The position numbers were made by a program, and so were the translations under genes. The notes under the pieces are model-generated. The model was not told the DNA's origin, made no database searches, and saw only the letters and a list, made by a program, of their open reading frames with translations. From a virus, in the IMG/VR virus record IMGVR_UViG_3300045016_000313, positions 1 through 43,474 of that record: a stretch of DNA of 43,474 bases. One strand, written 5' to 3'. This document shows positions 22,412 through 29,972 of the stretch, piece by piece. Position 1 is the first letter of the stretch; every line of letters starts with the position of its first letter.

Positions 22412-23090
22412 AAATCGCCTTCTCCAATGCCTTTTGCAGTTGCGCCGCCAGCCAGGGCGGATATTTGTTATAGTCAGGTTCCCAGCGTCCCCCCAGGGCC
22501 GGGCCCCGGAACTTGGGGTTGGCCGGGGGCAGTCCCTCGTCGTCTTCGCTGATCTTCAGCCCCAGGTCGTCCACCTCCCACCGGGAGAGGGTGATCCATT
22601 GGGACCGTCAGTTGTGGTGCCGGGGGCACCAGTTGGCCCGGACATAGGCGCTGTCCAGGGGCATGGTGACCCCGTTCAGCCGGTAGCACCCCGGCGAGGT
22701 CCGGCCGTCGATGACCGCCCGAAAGGTGGCCCAGGGCCGCAGCGCCTTGGTGGCCTGGGCCTGCTCCCAATGCCCCCGGCCGTAGGCCGAGAGGATATTG
22801 GTGTTAAACACCGTCCGCCGGTGCCAGGGGTTGGTAATAATCCCCTGCACCGCCTTGGAAAAATCGGCATAGACGCCGCCTTGGTACAGAGCCGCAAAGA
22901 GCGCATCGTAAACGGCCAGGAGCTGGTCCGCCTCATAAACCCGGGCCGCGGTGAAGGCCCATTGGCGCATCTCCGCGGATAACCTGGCGAACTGGTCCGG
23001 AGTGACGATTTGCCGCTCCAGGAACCAATCCACCGCCTCGATGAAGGGCGGAATATTTTCCGTCTGAAAGTGACCATCGAACTCGGGCAT
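22404..23090 (-). CDS. gpF-like minor head protein with in-frame UGA
   Basis: A head morphogenesis protein (Mu gpF/SPP1 gp7 family). The frame opens at 23090 and meets TGA at codon 161 (22608-22610). It then continues in the same frame for 67 more codons to 22404, encoding SRWEVDDLGLKI and KFRGPALGGRWEPDYNKYPPWL. These fit the family C-terminus and overlap the next start as expected. The TGA falls in HHN-x-RSQW, where the family has a conserved Cys (HxNC). A hairpin with a GGT apical loop starts about 20 bases after the TGA. It is either a nonsense mutation or error, or a selenocysteine codon. The product would be 228 aa if read through and 160 aa if not. Confidence 0.75.
22562..22585 (-). 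other. SECIS-like hairpin after the in-frame UGA
   Basis: On the - strand CTCCC-GGT-GGGAG forms a 5-bp stem with a 3-base loop. It extends by a T-G and, past one mismatch, two C-G pairs. The loop is 25 bases after the TGA, inside the 16-37 base range used for bacterial SECIS. GC-rich coding DNA makes such hairpins by chance, so the call is weak. Confidence 0.3.
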
Positions 23091-23225
23091 TTCCCACCAT
23101 ATGGATCCGTTTAGGTCTAAATTAGGGACGGCTTCCCACCTCCCAGATGATTCGGAGTTCCGGCCCTGGGTGGATCGCTTTCAGATCTCCCCACTTTGCG
23201 AATTTGCGCAAACTGAGGGTTGCCC

Positions 23226-23432
23226 CTAAACCTTCACCACGTCCTTGGCAAACAGCCCTTTGGGGCCCTGCTCCAGATCGAATTCCACTTGGTCATCTTC
23301 CGCCAAGCTCTTGAAGCCCATGCCGGAGATGCCGGAGTGGTGTACAAATACGTCCGGATGCCCGTCCGGCTGGCTGATAAACCCGTACCCCTTGACGTCG
23401 CTGAACCATTTGACTGTGCCTCTTAGCCGCAC
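23226..23432 (-). CDS. Cold-shock protein (CspA family)
   Basis: 68 residues from GTG 23432, with AAGGAGG 7 bases upstream. Full-length single CSD: GTVKWF start, RNP1 KGYGFI (14-19), RNP2 VFVHH (28-32), then SLAEDDQVEFDLEQGPKG. It binds single-stranded RNA/DNA and can melt mRNA structure. Its place between the portal and the gpF-like gene, inside the head operon, is unusual. It may be a host-acquired moron. A family C repeat (23446-23484) lies directly upstream. Confidence 0.9.
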   Translation of the reverse strand: MRLRGTVKWFSDVKGYGFISQPDGHPDVFVHHSGISGMGFKSLAEDDQVEFDLEQGPKGLFAKDVVKV

Positions 23433-23445
23433 TTTCCATCCTCCT

Positions 23446-23484
23446 TGCGTTGCGTCTTTGCGCCTTGGCGTCTTTGCGTGAGGT
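23446..23484. repeat. Family C repeat between portal and cold-shock genes
   Basis: TTGCGTCTTTGCGCCTTGGC-type units ending 1 base from the portal stop codon. Confidence 0.8.
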
Positions 23485-25110
23485 CTATTGCAACCGCGCC
23501 CGCAGATGCGCCAGCACCATCGCCTGGTACAGGGCCTCCTCCTGGCCTCCGGATTCCAACTCCGGGTAGAGCGATTGCAGGCGGCGCATGATCTCCTCCA
23601 GGCCGGCCCCTTGTTCAATGAGTTCCAGGACCGGGGCCAGCATCTGGGCCGCGGCTGCAGCGGAAGCCTCCAGGGCCGCCCGGGCCAACTGGTCCAACTC
23701 CTGCTGGGTTTGGATCACCTGGGCGTCCTGGGGGATCAGCTCCAACTCCCCGTCCCGAAGCGGCAGGATCAGCCTCATGGCCCGTGGCGCCGGCGTCCCC
23801 GCCTGCGGTCCTTTCTCTGACCCCTGGCCCCTGGCCCCTGGCCCCTGTTCCGGGGGCGGCGCATCCCCCAAGGTCTCCTCCCCCTCTTTCGGCTCGGGTA
23901 TCCCGAAATGATCGTTCGCCCACCGGAGGGGAATGCGTTTGCCAAACCCGGCTTCCTTCAGGTTTTTGACGACCTCGGAATCCTCCTTCAGGTCCGGCGC
24001 ATCCTGAATCAGCAGGGCAAAACGTGGCACCTTCTTTTTTTTATCCCAGCCGAAGTTGTAGCCCACCAGGGGCCGCAAAATCTGCTGGCGGATGGTCTTG
24101 GCGATGGCCTTGGCGTCCGCTTCCACCAGGTCCCGGCGCACGTCCGCATGGACCTTGCCCGCGGCATAGGTGCCGGTCGACCCTTTGGTATCCGTGGTCA
24201 GGGTCTGGCCCAGCACCGCCTTGGACATCTCCCGGTTGCAGAAATCGGCCATCACCTCGTAGGGATTGTAAGACCCGGTGAGGCGGCCCGCCGCCTCCAC
24301 GAACTCTATTTCCGTGGTCTTGCTGATCACCCCCGCGGCGTCGGACCCCAGGCTGCGGATGGCCTCCTTCAGGGCCGCGATGTCCTCCTTGGAGGCCGAG
24401 GGGTCGTATTTCCCGAGGCGCAGGGGCATGCCGAAGATCTCGTTGAAGGTGACCCAGTCCTTCACCGCAAAGTTTTTAAACAGGAACATATAGGCCACCA
24501 CCCGCAGCAAGCCGTTCCGGGTGTCATGGCCGCTCCTGGCCGCGTAGCGGTGGTAGGCCAACTGAAACGGCCGGGGCTCCACCCCCATGCGGTTCTCCTC
24601 GGTGACCACCTTCGGGGTCAGGGAGTCGACGAAGGTGAGGTTTTTGGGGTGGATCAACTGGAACCCCTTGATCAGGGCCTGGGCGCCGCTCTGCCAGAGG
24701 ATCTCCGCGGCCCCGTAGCCGTGGCCAACGGCCCCCAGGAGATGGGTCATCAGGGCGTCCAGTTCCAGGTCCTCGAGATGCTCCCGGCAGAAATCGGCGA
24801 TTTTGGCATCCTCGGGAGCGTCGGACGCGGCCTCCACCTGCCACTCCAGGCCCAGGACCGCCAGCCGCCGGGTCTGCATCACAGAGAGCAGGTGGCCGTC
24901 CTTTTCCTCCATCTCCTCGAAGAGTTCCGCCTGGCGGTAGACGTCGCCCACGTCCGCGGCCTGGAAGATGGCGGCCAGGCGCGGGGGCGTCAGCCCCGCG
25001 GACGGGTAGCTGGACCAGCGGTCCCGGATGGAGACCACCCCCAGCTCCCGGGTCTCCGGCCGCTTCGCAGGCGGAAAGGGCCGCCCGAATTGGTCAACGA
25101 GTACGGACAT
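23485..25110 (-). CDS. Portal protein, Mu gp29-like (DUF935)
   Basis: 541 residues. Hallmarks are DGHLLSVMQTRRLAVLGLEWQV, YGAAEILW, RNGLLRVVAYMFLFKNFAVKDWVTFNEIFGMPLRLGKYD, IEFVEA and FCNREMSKAVLGQTLTTD, all typical of Mu gp29 portals. It forms the DNA-entry dodecamer. The region after residue 400 is lengthened by two repeat elements read in frame, GPGARGQG (family B, 23816-23850) and QAGTPAPRA (family A, 23783-23813). GGAG lies 5 bases before the ATG. Confidence 0.9.
   Translation of the reverse strand: MSVLVDQFGRPFPPAKRPETRELGVVSIRDRWSSYPSAGLTPPRLAAIFQAADVGDVYRQAELFEEMEEKDGHLLSVMQTRRLAVLGLEWQVEAASDAPEDAKIADFCREHLEDLELDALMTHLLGAVGHGYGAAEILWQSGAQALIKGFQLIHPKNLTFVDSLTPKVVTEENRMGVEPRPFQLAYHRYAARSGHDTRNGLLRVVAYMFLFKNFAVKDWVTFNEIFGMPLRLGKYDPSASKEDIAALKEAIRSLGSDAAGVISKTTEIEFVEAAGRLTGSYNPYEVMADFCNREMSKAVLGQTLTTDTKGSTGTYAAGKVHADVRRDLVEADAKAIAKTIRQQILRPLVGYNFGWDKKKKVPRFALLIQDAPDLKEDSEVVKNLKEAGFGKRIPLRWANDHFGIPEPKEGEETLGDAPPPEQGPGARGQGSEKGPQAGTPAPRAMRLILPLRDGELELIPQDAQVIQTQQELDQLARAALEASAAAAAQMLAPVLELIEQGAGLEEIMRRLQSLYPELESGGQEEALYQAMVLAHLRARLQ
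23783..23850. repeat. Families A and B repeats side by side in the portal gene
   Basis: A palindrome (GGCGCCGGCGTCCCCGCCTGC) at 23783-23813 is followed by a GGCCCCTGG-type B array at 23816-23850. Both are translated in frame. Confidence 0.8.
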
Positions 25111-25115
25111 GATTC

Positions 25116-25129
25116 TCCACGCAAAGACG
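25116..25129. repeat. Family C repeat, short copy
   Basis: CCACGCAAAGACGC between the 69-aa gene stop (25130) and the portal start. Confidence 0.65.
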
Positions 25130-25339
25130 CTAAGTTTCCAAAGCGATGGCGGCGTTGGCCCACATCACCGCTTCTTGCAGCTTGGTCATGGCCAGGGACT
25201 TTTCCCGACCGTCCGGGCATAGATCATTGATGAGCAAAGCGAAACCGAAGGCGTAACTGCGAATCTCCTGATATTTTTCAGGCTGCCCCTCTTTCGGCGG
25301 ATGGTAGGTAAAGTTCTTTTCGATAATTTTCGGGTCCAT
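25130..25339 (-). CDS. Acb2-like anti-CBASS cyclic-nucleotide sponge
   Basis: 69 residues: NFTYHPPKEGQPEKYQEIRS, then INDLCPDGREKSLAMTKLQEAVMWANAAIA. This is the characteristic layout of the phage Acb2/Tad1 hairpin family: an FTYHxPK start, a helix-turn, SREKSLAxTKLEEAVMWANAAIA. Acb2 is a small helical protein that binds cyclic di- and trinucleotides and so blunts CBASS signalling. It sits between terminase and portal, a usual spot. It has GGGGGA before the ATG. Ligand preference cannot be read from sequence. Confidence 0.8.
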   Translation of the reverse strand: MDPKIIEKNFTYHPPKEGQPEKYQEIRSYAFGFALLINDLCPDGREKSLAMTKLQEAVMWANAAIALET

Positions 25340-25354
25340 TTATTCCCCCTCTTG

Positions 25355-25381
25355 TCCCTGGCCCCTGACCCCTGATCCCTG
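25355..25381. repeat. Family B repeat between terminase and Acb2-like genes
   Basis: GGCCCCTGACCCCTGATCCC-type array directly after the terminase stop. Confidence 0.75.
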
Positions 25382-25383
25382 CA

Positions 25384-26919
25384 TCAATACGCCCCCCGCT
25401 GCCCGGCAAAACGCCGTTCCTGGACCCGCTCATACTCCACCGGCTGGCCCACCCCGCTCTGGAGCAGGCTTACCGCGCCCTCCAGGGCGTCGGCCCCGTC
25501 GTCCTTCACGTTTTTGTTGAGGATGTACACCAACTGCTCCCGGAGCCGGTCCTGGTCGCTGTGGCCTTTCTCAAACTCGATCTTGCCGTGCTCCACCAGG
25601 TAGGACAGGGTGCTGACGATGCGCCCCTCTTTGTTGGTGGTGTGCTTCACGCCCTTCCAGGGGAGATACCGGCCCGCTTCCCGGGCGTAATTGGCAATGG
25701 CTTCGTGGAGAAAATCCTCCAGCATGTTCTCCTCGATGCCCACCACCACGCTGCCGTAAGTGTCTTTCTGCCAGTAGAGGGCGGCGAACATCTCCCCGAT
25801 GGTGGCGTGGCGTATCCAGGCGTGTAACACCCGGAAGAGCATTTTTTGCCGGTCCACCCCCACGGTGACCGCGGCCTTGAAATCGTTGTTCTCCCCTTTT
25901 TTGGCGGAGGGGTCGCAAAAAGTGGCCACGATCATCGAGGACGAATCGATTTCGTCACGGTTAAAAAAACGGAACCATTCCTCACGGAAGGGGGAATCTT
26001 CAGCGCCGCACCGGTTCATCATCTCCCGGTTGAAGGCCACGGTCCCCATCTTCTTCCGCTTGGCCTTCAGGCGTTCCAGGCTCCAGGCGCCGGGCCACAG
26101 CGGCCGCTCCTCCGGAGTGCCTTCGTCCAGAATGGCCTCGTAGACCCGGGAGATGTAGAGGGGGGCGCCGGTTTCTTCGTCTTTTTCGGCGATGAGCTGG
26201 GAGAGGATGCTCTTGTTGTCGAAGAGGTTCCCCACCATGATGAAGCAGTAGCCCGGCCCCGCGGAGCCGAGCACCGCCTGCTGCAGATATTCCTTGCCCT
26301 GCTTCACCAACTGCGGATTGCGCACGTTGGTGTCGTTCTCAAAGTCGTCCACCAGGATTTTATCGGGCCGCCACTGCCGGTTTTTCAGCCCCCGGACCTT
26401 CTCCCCCCGGCCCCGGGCCAGGACCCGGACGCCGCCCACGGTGGTGAAATCGTTCTTGGCCCATTGCCCGCTCTGCATATCCCCGAAATCATGCCGGAGA
26501 CGGGGATTGTCCTCCAACTCCAGGCGGATGGGGAGGGTGAAGCCGGTGGCCTGGTTGTTGGAGTCGCTGACCACCATGATGAAATGGCGCAGCTCGTAGC
26601 AGATATCGTGGAGCGGATCGCCGAAGGTGAAGAAGGTGGATTTGGCATGTTCCCGGGGCGCGCCCAGGAGCACCACCTCGTCTTTCAGGTCCCCGAAATC
26701 CCCCCACTCGTCGTGAAATTCCCCGAACTCCCCGTAAAAATAGTGGGGCAGATAGGTCTGCATGAAAAAGAGCTTGTCCCACCGGGCCCGGTCGATTCTC
26801 TCTTTCTGTTTCTCCGGGGAATCATCCTCAAAGGGCGAGACGGAATTCCTGATCCAGGCCTTGAGAGCCTCAATCCACTGATCAAATTTAAACTCTGTAA
26901 TCTTAGGCCGTTTGCGCAT
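25384..26919 (-). CDS. Terminase large subunit, Mu gp28-like
   Basis: 511 residues from ATG 26919, with AAGG upstream; an in-frame start 8 codons earlier is possible. Walker A variant GAPREHAKST at about 86-95, Walker B ILVDDFE at about 188-194, and nuclease-domain Asp residues in FCDPSAKKGENNDFK and DGADALEGA. It packages phage DNA, headful from the inserted copy in Mu-like phages. The start lies inside the end of the small subunit gene. Confidence 0.9.
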   Translation of the reverse strand: MRKRPKITEFKFDQWIEALKAWIRNSVSPFEDDSPEKQKERIDRARWDKLFFMQTYLPHYFYGEFGEFHDEWGDFGDLKDEVVLLGAPREHAKSTFFTFGDPLHDICYELRHFIMVVSDSNNQATGFTLPIRLELEDNPRLRHDFGDMQSGQWAKNDFTTVGGVRVLARGRGEKVRGLKNRQWRPDKILVDDFENDTNVRNPQLVKQGKEYLQQAVLGSAGPGYCFIMVGNLFDNKSILSQLIAEKDEETGAPLYISRVYEAILDEGTPEERPLWPGAWSLERLKAKRKKMGTVAFNREMMNRCGAEDSPFREEWFRFFNRDEIDSSSMIVATFCDPSAKKGENNDFKAAVTVGVDRQKMLFRVLHAWIRHATIGEMFAALYWQKDTYGSVVVGIEENMLEDFLHEAIANYAREAGRYLPWKGVKHTTNKEGRIVSTLSYLVEHGKIEFEKGHSDQDRLREQLVYILNKNVKDDGADALEGAVSLLQSGVGQPVEYERVQERRFAGQRGAY

Positions 26920-27433
26920 ACTGAGCCTTGCCCCGGGCCGCAATCACCTCAAAATTCCTGGCGAAGACCTTCAGACCCTCGGGGTCAACCTCTTTCAAAA
27001 TATTGGCGATGAACTCCAGGTCCTCTAAAAACAATGCCGGCCGGTCGATGTCCGGGGCCGGGGCTTCCTCCTGGCGGCTGGTTTCCTTGGGACTGATCAC
27101 CTTGGCCACCCGCACCAGGCCGAACATGCTTTGCGAATCTAATTGCTTCTCCTTGTCCTCCAGGTCCTTCAAAACCTCCAAGGCCTTTTTCATCAACCGT
27201 TTTCTAAATTCGATGCTGCCCTCTTCCAGGTCCATCAGGTCCTGGCGCAACTGGTCTTTTTTATTGCGCCAGCCTTCCGCCTGCGCCCACCGTTGGATCT
27301 GCGTGCGTGAGGGCGTCGGCGCCGGGAATAATTCTTTTAGGGCCGCAGCAACGTCCTCGTAAGAACCGCATTCGCCGGTGGTATAAAGCGATTTGGCTTT
27401 TTCCCGGACGGCCATCGAGTATTCCTGACCCAT
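26903..27433 (-). CDS. Terminase small subunit-like DNA-binding protein (Mu gp27 position)
   Basis: 176 residues. The N-terminal helix-turn-helix (AVREKAKSLYTTGECGSYEDVAAALKELFPAPTPSRTQIQRWAQAEGW) is typical of small terminases. It is followed by a helical middle and an acidic C-terminus. It overlaps the large subunit by 17 bases. Starting at Met7 is also possible because AGGAA stands before it. It is expected to recognise the phage packaging end. Confidence 0.75.
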   Translation of the reverse strand: MGQEYSMAVREKAKSLYTTGECGSYEDVAAALKELFPAPTPSRTQIQRWAQAEGWRNKKDQLRQDLMDLEEGSIEFRKRLMKKALEVLKDLEDKEKQLDSQSMFGLVRVAKVISPKETSRQEEAPAPDIDRPALFLEDLEFIANILKEVDPEGLKVFARNFEVIAARGKAQYAQTA

Positions 27434-27437
27434 GCGG

Positions 27438-27683
27438 TTATTCCAGGTAACCCTTAATCGCCTTGATTTCCCCCAGCGTCTTCTTCAGGGCAGCATGCGC
27501 CAGGGTGAAATCTGTGGCCAGGGAGAAGATGAGTTCCGCATCCACCTCCTCCACCGGCTTCAGCGGCGGCAGGTGATGGCGCAAGGTGTCCCGCAGGTTT
27601 TCGGCCCGCAGCCTCTCCCCTGTCACCCGGCTTTCCAGTGCGGTCAGTTCAACCTTAAGTTGCACGATCTCAGGACTGGCCAT
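27438..27683 (-). CDS. Small helical protein
   Basis: 81 residues, coiled-coil-like (EIVQLKVELTALESRVTGERLRAENLRDTL), no motif recognised. It sits tightly between the small terminase and a membrane-coiled-coil gene, with GGGGGAG before the ATG. It occupies roughly the slot of the small Mu proteins gp25/gp26. Function unknown. Confidence 0.6.
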   Translation of the reverse strand: MASPEIVQLKVELTALESRVTGERLRAENLRDTLRHHLPPLKPVEEVDAELIFSLATDFTLAHAALKKTLGEIKAIKGYLE

Positions 27684-27698
27684 TACTCTCCCCCTGGC

Positions 27699-28127
27699 CT
27701 ACCTATCCGCCTTTTGGCGGCATTTTTCCACGATGTCGGTGCATTGCTGCATGGCCTGGATATTGGCCTGGATCAGCCTCTCCAGATATTCTCCCCGCTC
27801 GGCGTAACGCTGGGTCAAGGCCCCGAACATCTCCACCAAGCGGGCGTTGTTGTCGTATTTGTCGCTCATCTCCTTGAGGATCTGCGACATCTGCCCGTTC
27901 ATCCCGGCCAGGTCGGTCTTATAAAGTTCCAGGACCTTCTGATAGTGCTCCAGGATTTTGCTGTTGGCTTTTTCCTGCGCCTCGGCGCTATCTTTGCCGG
28001 CCTTGCTCTGGGCCGCATAAGCCTCTTTCAAAGACCGGATGGACAGCCACCAAAGGAAGGCCATGATCCCCGGCACGCCATAGGGGGCCAGCTTTTCCAG
28101 GACGCCCACAAAGGCCAGGTTCTCCAT
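27699..28127 (-). CDS. Membrane-anchored coiled-coil protein (spanin-like?)
   Basis: 142 residues. One transmembrane segment at about 15-32 (YGVPGIMAFLWWLSI) is followed by a long coiled coil to the C-terminus. This N-terminal anchor plus periplasmic helix is the plan of inner-membrane spanins (Rz). It lies in the lysis cluster with a lipoprotein, an M15 peptidase and a holin-like gene. An Rz-like role is inferred; no sequence family was recognised. Confidence 0.55.
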   Translation of the reverse strand: MENLAFVGVLEKLAPYGVPGIMAFLWWLSIRSLKEAYAAQSKAGKDSAEAQEKANSKILEHYQKVLELYKTDLAGMNGQMSQILKEMSDKYDNNARLVEMFGALTQRYAERGEYLERLIQANIQAMQQCTDIVEKCRQKADR

Positions 28128-28128
28128 C

Positions 28129-28386
28129 TTACGACCCCGTCACGCCGGGAGGTCCCGCGTCCAGGCCGGGAAAGATTCCGGGGGCGGCGGGTCCGGACTT
28201 GGTCACCCCGGCCCTTAACGCGGCGGTGGTGCCCCCGAAGAGAATCTCGAACAGGCCCAGCATCGCCGCCATTGCGCTTTGCGACCCCCAGCCGTCGGTG
28301 CAAACCGCGAGGCCCAGAATAATCAGGCCCTTGGCGATCATCAGGCCGGAGAAGATATAAGTTTTTTTGCCGCTCAGATGGTTCAT
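28129..28386 (-). CDS. Holin-like small membrane protein
   Basis: 85 residues from ATG 28386, which overlaps the peptidase stop as ATGA. Two hydrophobic stretches (KTYIFSGLMIAKGLIILGLAVC and AAMLGLFEILFGGTTAALRAG) are joined by a short turn, followed by a Pro/Gly tail. Size, two-helix topology and coupling to the endolysin gene suggest a holin. Confidence 0.6.
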   Translation of the reverse strand: MNHLSGKKTYIFSGLMIAKGLIILGLAVCTDGWGSQSAMAAMLGLFEILFGGTTAALRAGVTKSGPAAPGIFPGLDAGPPGVTGS

Positions 28387-28808
28387 TTCTTCCCCCCCGC
28401 CTCCTCGATGGACACGTATTTGCCGCCGACCTTGGCCCAGCGGGCCTTGCCCCCCCGGACGTCCAGATGCACAAACCCGTTTTCCGGGTAGACCCCGATG
28501 CCGCCCCGGGCGAACGCCGGGATCTCCCGGGCCAGCTCGTAAATCCGCCACAGGCCGAGCCCTGGAATGCGCACGTCCCCCGCCCGGCCCTCCAGGACCT
28601 CCGTGGCCAGGTGGAAGGATTGAGGTTCACCCCCCACCTCCCGGTTATGCTCCGGACAGCGGCAGCCGCTGACCACCATGACCGGCCGCCCGGCCCGGTC
28701 TCGCAACTCTTGCAGCGCCGCCACCAGCTCCGGGGAGACGTTGTCCGTGCCGCAGCCGCAGTGGCAGGCGAACTCTTTCCGGGAAAATTTTCGGCTCAAA
28801 TCACCCAT
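28383..28808 (-). CDS. Endolysin: peptidase M15 (D-Ala-D-Ala carboxypeptidase type)
   Basis: 141 residues, the size of the M15A endolysin domain. An N-terminal Cys/His patch (FACHCGCG) is followed by SGCRCPEHNREVGG. Candidate zinc ligands are His66 (SFHLAT), Asp78 (GRAGDV) and His114 (GFVHLDVRG). It cuts peptide cross-links in peptidoglycan during lysis. The Shine-Dalgarno is GGAG. The spacing between the first two ligands looks slightly longer than usual, so activity should not be assumed. Confidence 0.85.
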   Translation of the reverse strand: MGDLSRKFSRKEFACHCGCGTDNVSPELVAALQELRDRAGRPVMVVSGCRCPEHNREVGGEPQSFHLATEVLEGRAGDVRIPGLGLWRIYELAREIPAFARGGIGVYPENGFVHLDVRGGKARWAKVGGKYVSIEEAGGKK

Positions 28809-28935
28809 TACTCCACCCCCCTGTTACCGCATCCTTGCGCACATAGGTTGCTTTGCGGCCTTTTCAGCCTCTGCCGCCGGGAACGGCCCGAGCCGTATCC
28901 CGGCTACACAAGCTGAAACAGCGGTCAGGCTTTCT

Positions 28936-28967
28936 CGTGGTGCCGGCGTCCCGCCTGCACACCTTTG
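28936..28967. repeat. Family A palindromic repeat (intergenic)
   Basis: GGTGCCGGCGTCCCGCCTGC, just 3' of the lipoprotein gene. Confidence 0.75.
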
Positions 28968-28976
28968 AGTTTTTGC

Positions 28977-29309
28977 CTACTTCACCCCGGCTTGGTCCGC
29001 CAGGCGCTTAGCCTCCGCGGCTTTAGCCTGGGCCGCGGCCACTTCTTTCGGATCGGGGCAGTTTTGCTCCGACAGCGCGCCCGCCAGGGCCAGGGCCTGA
29101 TCCGCAATCTTCGCGCCCAGGGCCACATATTTGTCAGCCTCCGCCATCTCCTTGATTTGCGGCTTCAAAATGCCGCTGGAGTTGTAATAGGTGCCCGCCA
29201 CCGTCTGCAGCACCGCCCGGGCCTTCGCCGGCCCCTCCGGATTCTGGCAGCAGCCTAAGAAGAGTGCTGCTAACGCCAGGAATAAAAAAACCCACCAAAC
29301 CTTTTTCAT
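28977..29309 (-). CDS. Small lipoprotein, candidate outer-membrane spanin
   Basis: 110 residues. A lipoprotein signal (MKK, hydrophobic VWWVFLFLALAALFL, lipobox ending at Cys20 or Cys21 in FLGCCQNP) is followed by an Ala-rich helical domain. It is the first gene of the lysis cluster. In Gram-negative phages a lipoprotein here usually works as o-spanin, although those are typically Pro-rich. AAGGAA precedes the ATG. Confidence 0.6.
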   Translation of the reverse strand: MKKVWWVFLFLALAALFLGCCQNPEGPAKARAVLQTVAGTYYNSSGILKPQIKEMAEADKYVALGAKIADQALALAGALSEQNCPDPKEVAAAQAKAAEAKRLADQAGVK

Positions 29310-29327
29310 TTCCTTGCTCCTTCTGAT

Positions 29328-29386
29328 AGTGGCGCCAGGCTTTTAGCCTGGTCACAGTGGCCGCAGGCTTTCCAGCCTGCGGCGCC
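29328..29386. repeat. Two adjacent family A palindromic repeats
   Basis: 29328-29355 (GCCAGGCTTTTAGCCTGG) and 29356-29386 (CCGCAGGCTTTCCAGCCTGC) stand in tandem in a gap after the small membrane gene stop. Confidence 0.8.
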
Positions 29387-29509
29387 TTAAATTCCCGGCC
29401 TCTCCAGGTTCAGAGCCAGGGCCGCGCACAACAGGCACAGAACCATGCTCGCCTGCATCGGCGCCAGCATCTCCCCGCTCCCGAGCCAATAGGCCAAAAC
29501 GGTTTCCAT
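29387..29509 (-). CDS. Small membrane protein (40 aa)
   Basis: METVLAYWLG then a hydrophobic helix (ASMVLCLLCAALALNL) and a short tail. The frame ends exactly at the edge of a repeat block. The Shine-Dalgarno is weak, so the call rests on composition and its fit between neighbours. Function unknown. Confidence 0.4.
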   Translation of the reverse strand: METVLAYWLGSGEMLAPMQASMVLCLLCAALALNLERPGI

Positions 29510-29532
29510 TACCTACCATTGAAGCACATTTT

Positions 29533-29573
29533 TGTTGTCCGTTGGGTCCGTTAGGTCCGTTAGGTCCGTTAAA
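29533..29573. repeat. Tandem GTCCGTTAG repeat (family F)
   Basis: Four to five near-perfect 9-10-base units ending at the stop codon (29569) of the HTH gene. Confidence 0.8.
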
Positions 29574-29817
29574 GTTGTTCTTGATGCAAATAATTTAGCT
29601 GGTTGGGCGGTACCTTGTCCCGGATCACCCGGTTGATCCACCAGGAAAACTTTTCCAGGGCCGATTCGGGGATGCGGATGCGCCGCGCTGAAAACCGGTG
29701 CGCAGCCAGCTTCCCCTGGTCGATCAGGCGCCGCACGTGCCGCTCGCTCACGTGGAGCCGCTTGGCCACCTGGTCCACCCTGAGCATCTTCTCCGCCTTC
29801 TCCCCGCCCTGCTCCAT
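29569..29817 (-). CDS. AlpA/excisionase-like HTH DNA-binding protein
   Basis: 82 residues: MLRVDQVAKRLHVSERHVRRLIDQGKLAAHRFSARRIRIPESALEKF is a helix_turn_helix_17 (MerR-type winged) domain, as in excisionases and AlpA activators. The phage has no integrase for an excisionase to partner. It stands at the early/late boundary where Mu has its Mor and C activators, so a late-gene activator role is a reasonable inference. GAGAGG precedes the ATG. Confidence 0.7.
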   Translation of the reverse strand: MEQGGEKAEKMLRVDQVAKRLHVSERHVRRLIDQGKLAAHRFSARRIRIPESALEKFSWWINRVIRDKVPPNQLNYLHQEQL

Positions 29818-29825
29818 CGCCTCTC

Positions 29826-29862
29826 CCCGGCGCTTTGCGCCTCTCGCACCTTGGCGTGAGGA
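29826..29862. repeat. Family C repeat
   Basis: GCGCTTTGCGCCTCTCGC/CTTGGCGTGAGG variant immediately after the stop of the 35-aa gene. Confidence 0.7.
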
Positions 29863-29970
29863 TTACGATTCGCTCTTTTCCTTAGCCCGGGCCATCACCA
29901 GCAGGGCCATGATGGCCATCCCCGCGCCCACCCCCAACACCAGGCCACCGTAAAAAGCCAGTAGCGCCAT
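29863..29970 (-). CDS. Tiny membrane protein (35 aa, DUF3789-like)
   Basis: MALLAFYGGLVLGVGAGMAI followed by MALLVMARAKEKSES: one transmembrane helix and a charged tail. It has a near-perfect GGGAGGT 6 bases before the ATG, so it is very likely expressed. It resembles the small phage DUF3789 proteins. Function unknown. Confidence 0.65.
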   Translation of the reverse strand: MALLAFYGGLVLGVGAGMAIMALLVMARAKEKSES

Positions 29971-29972
29971 GT

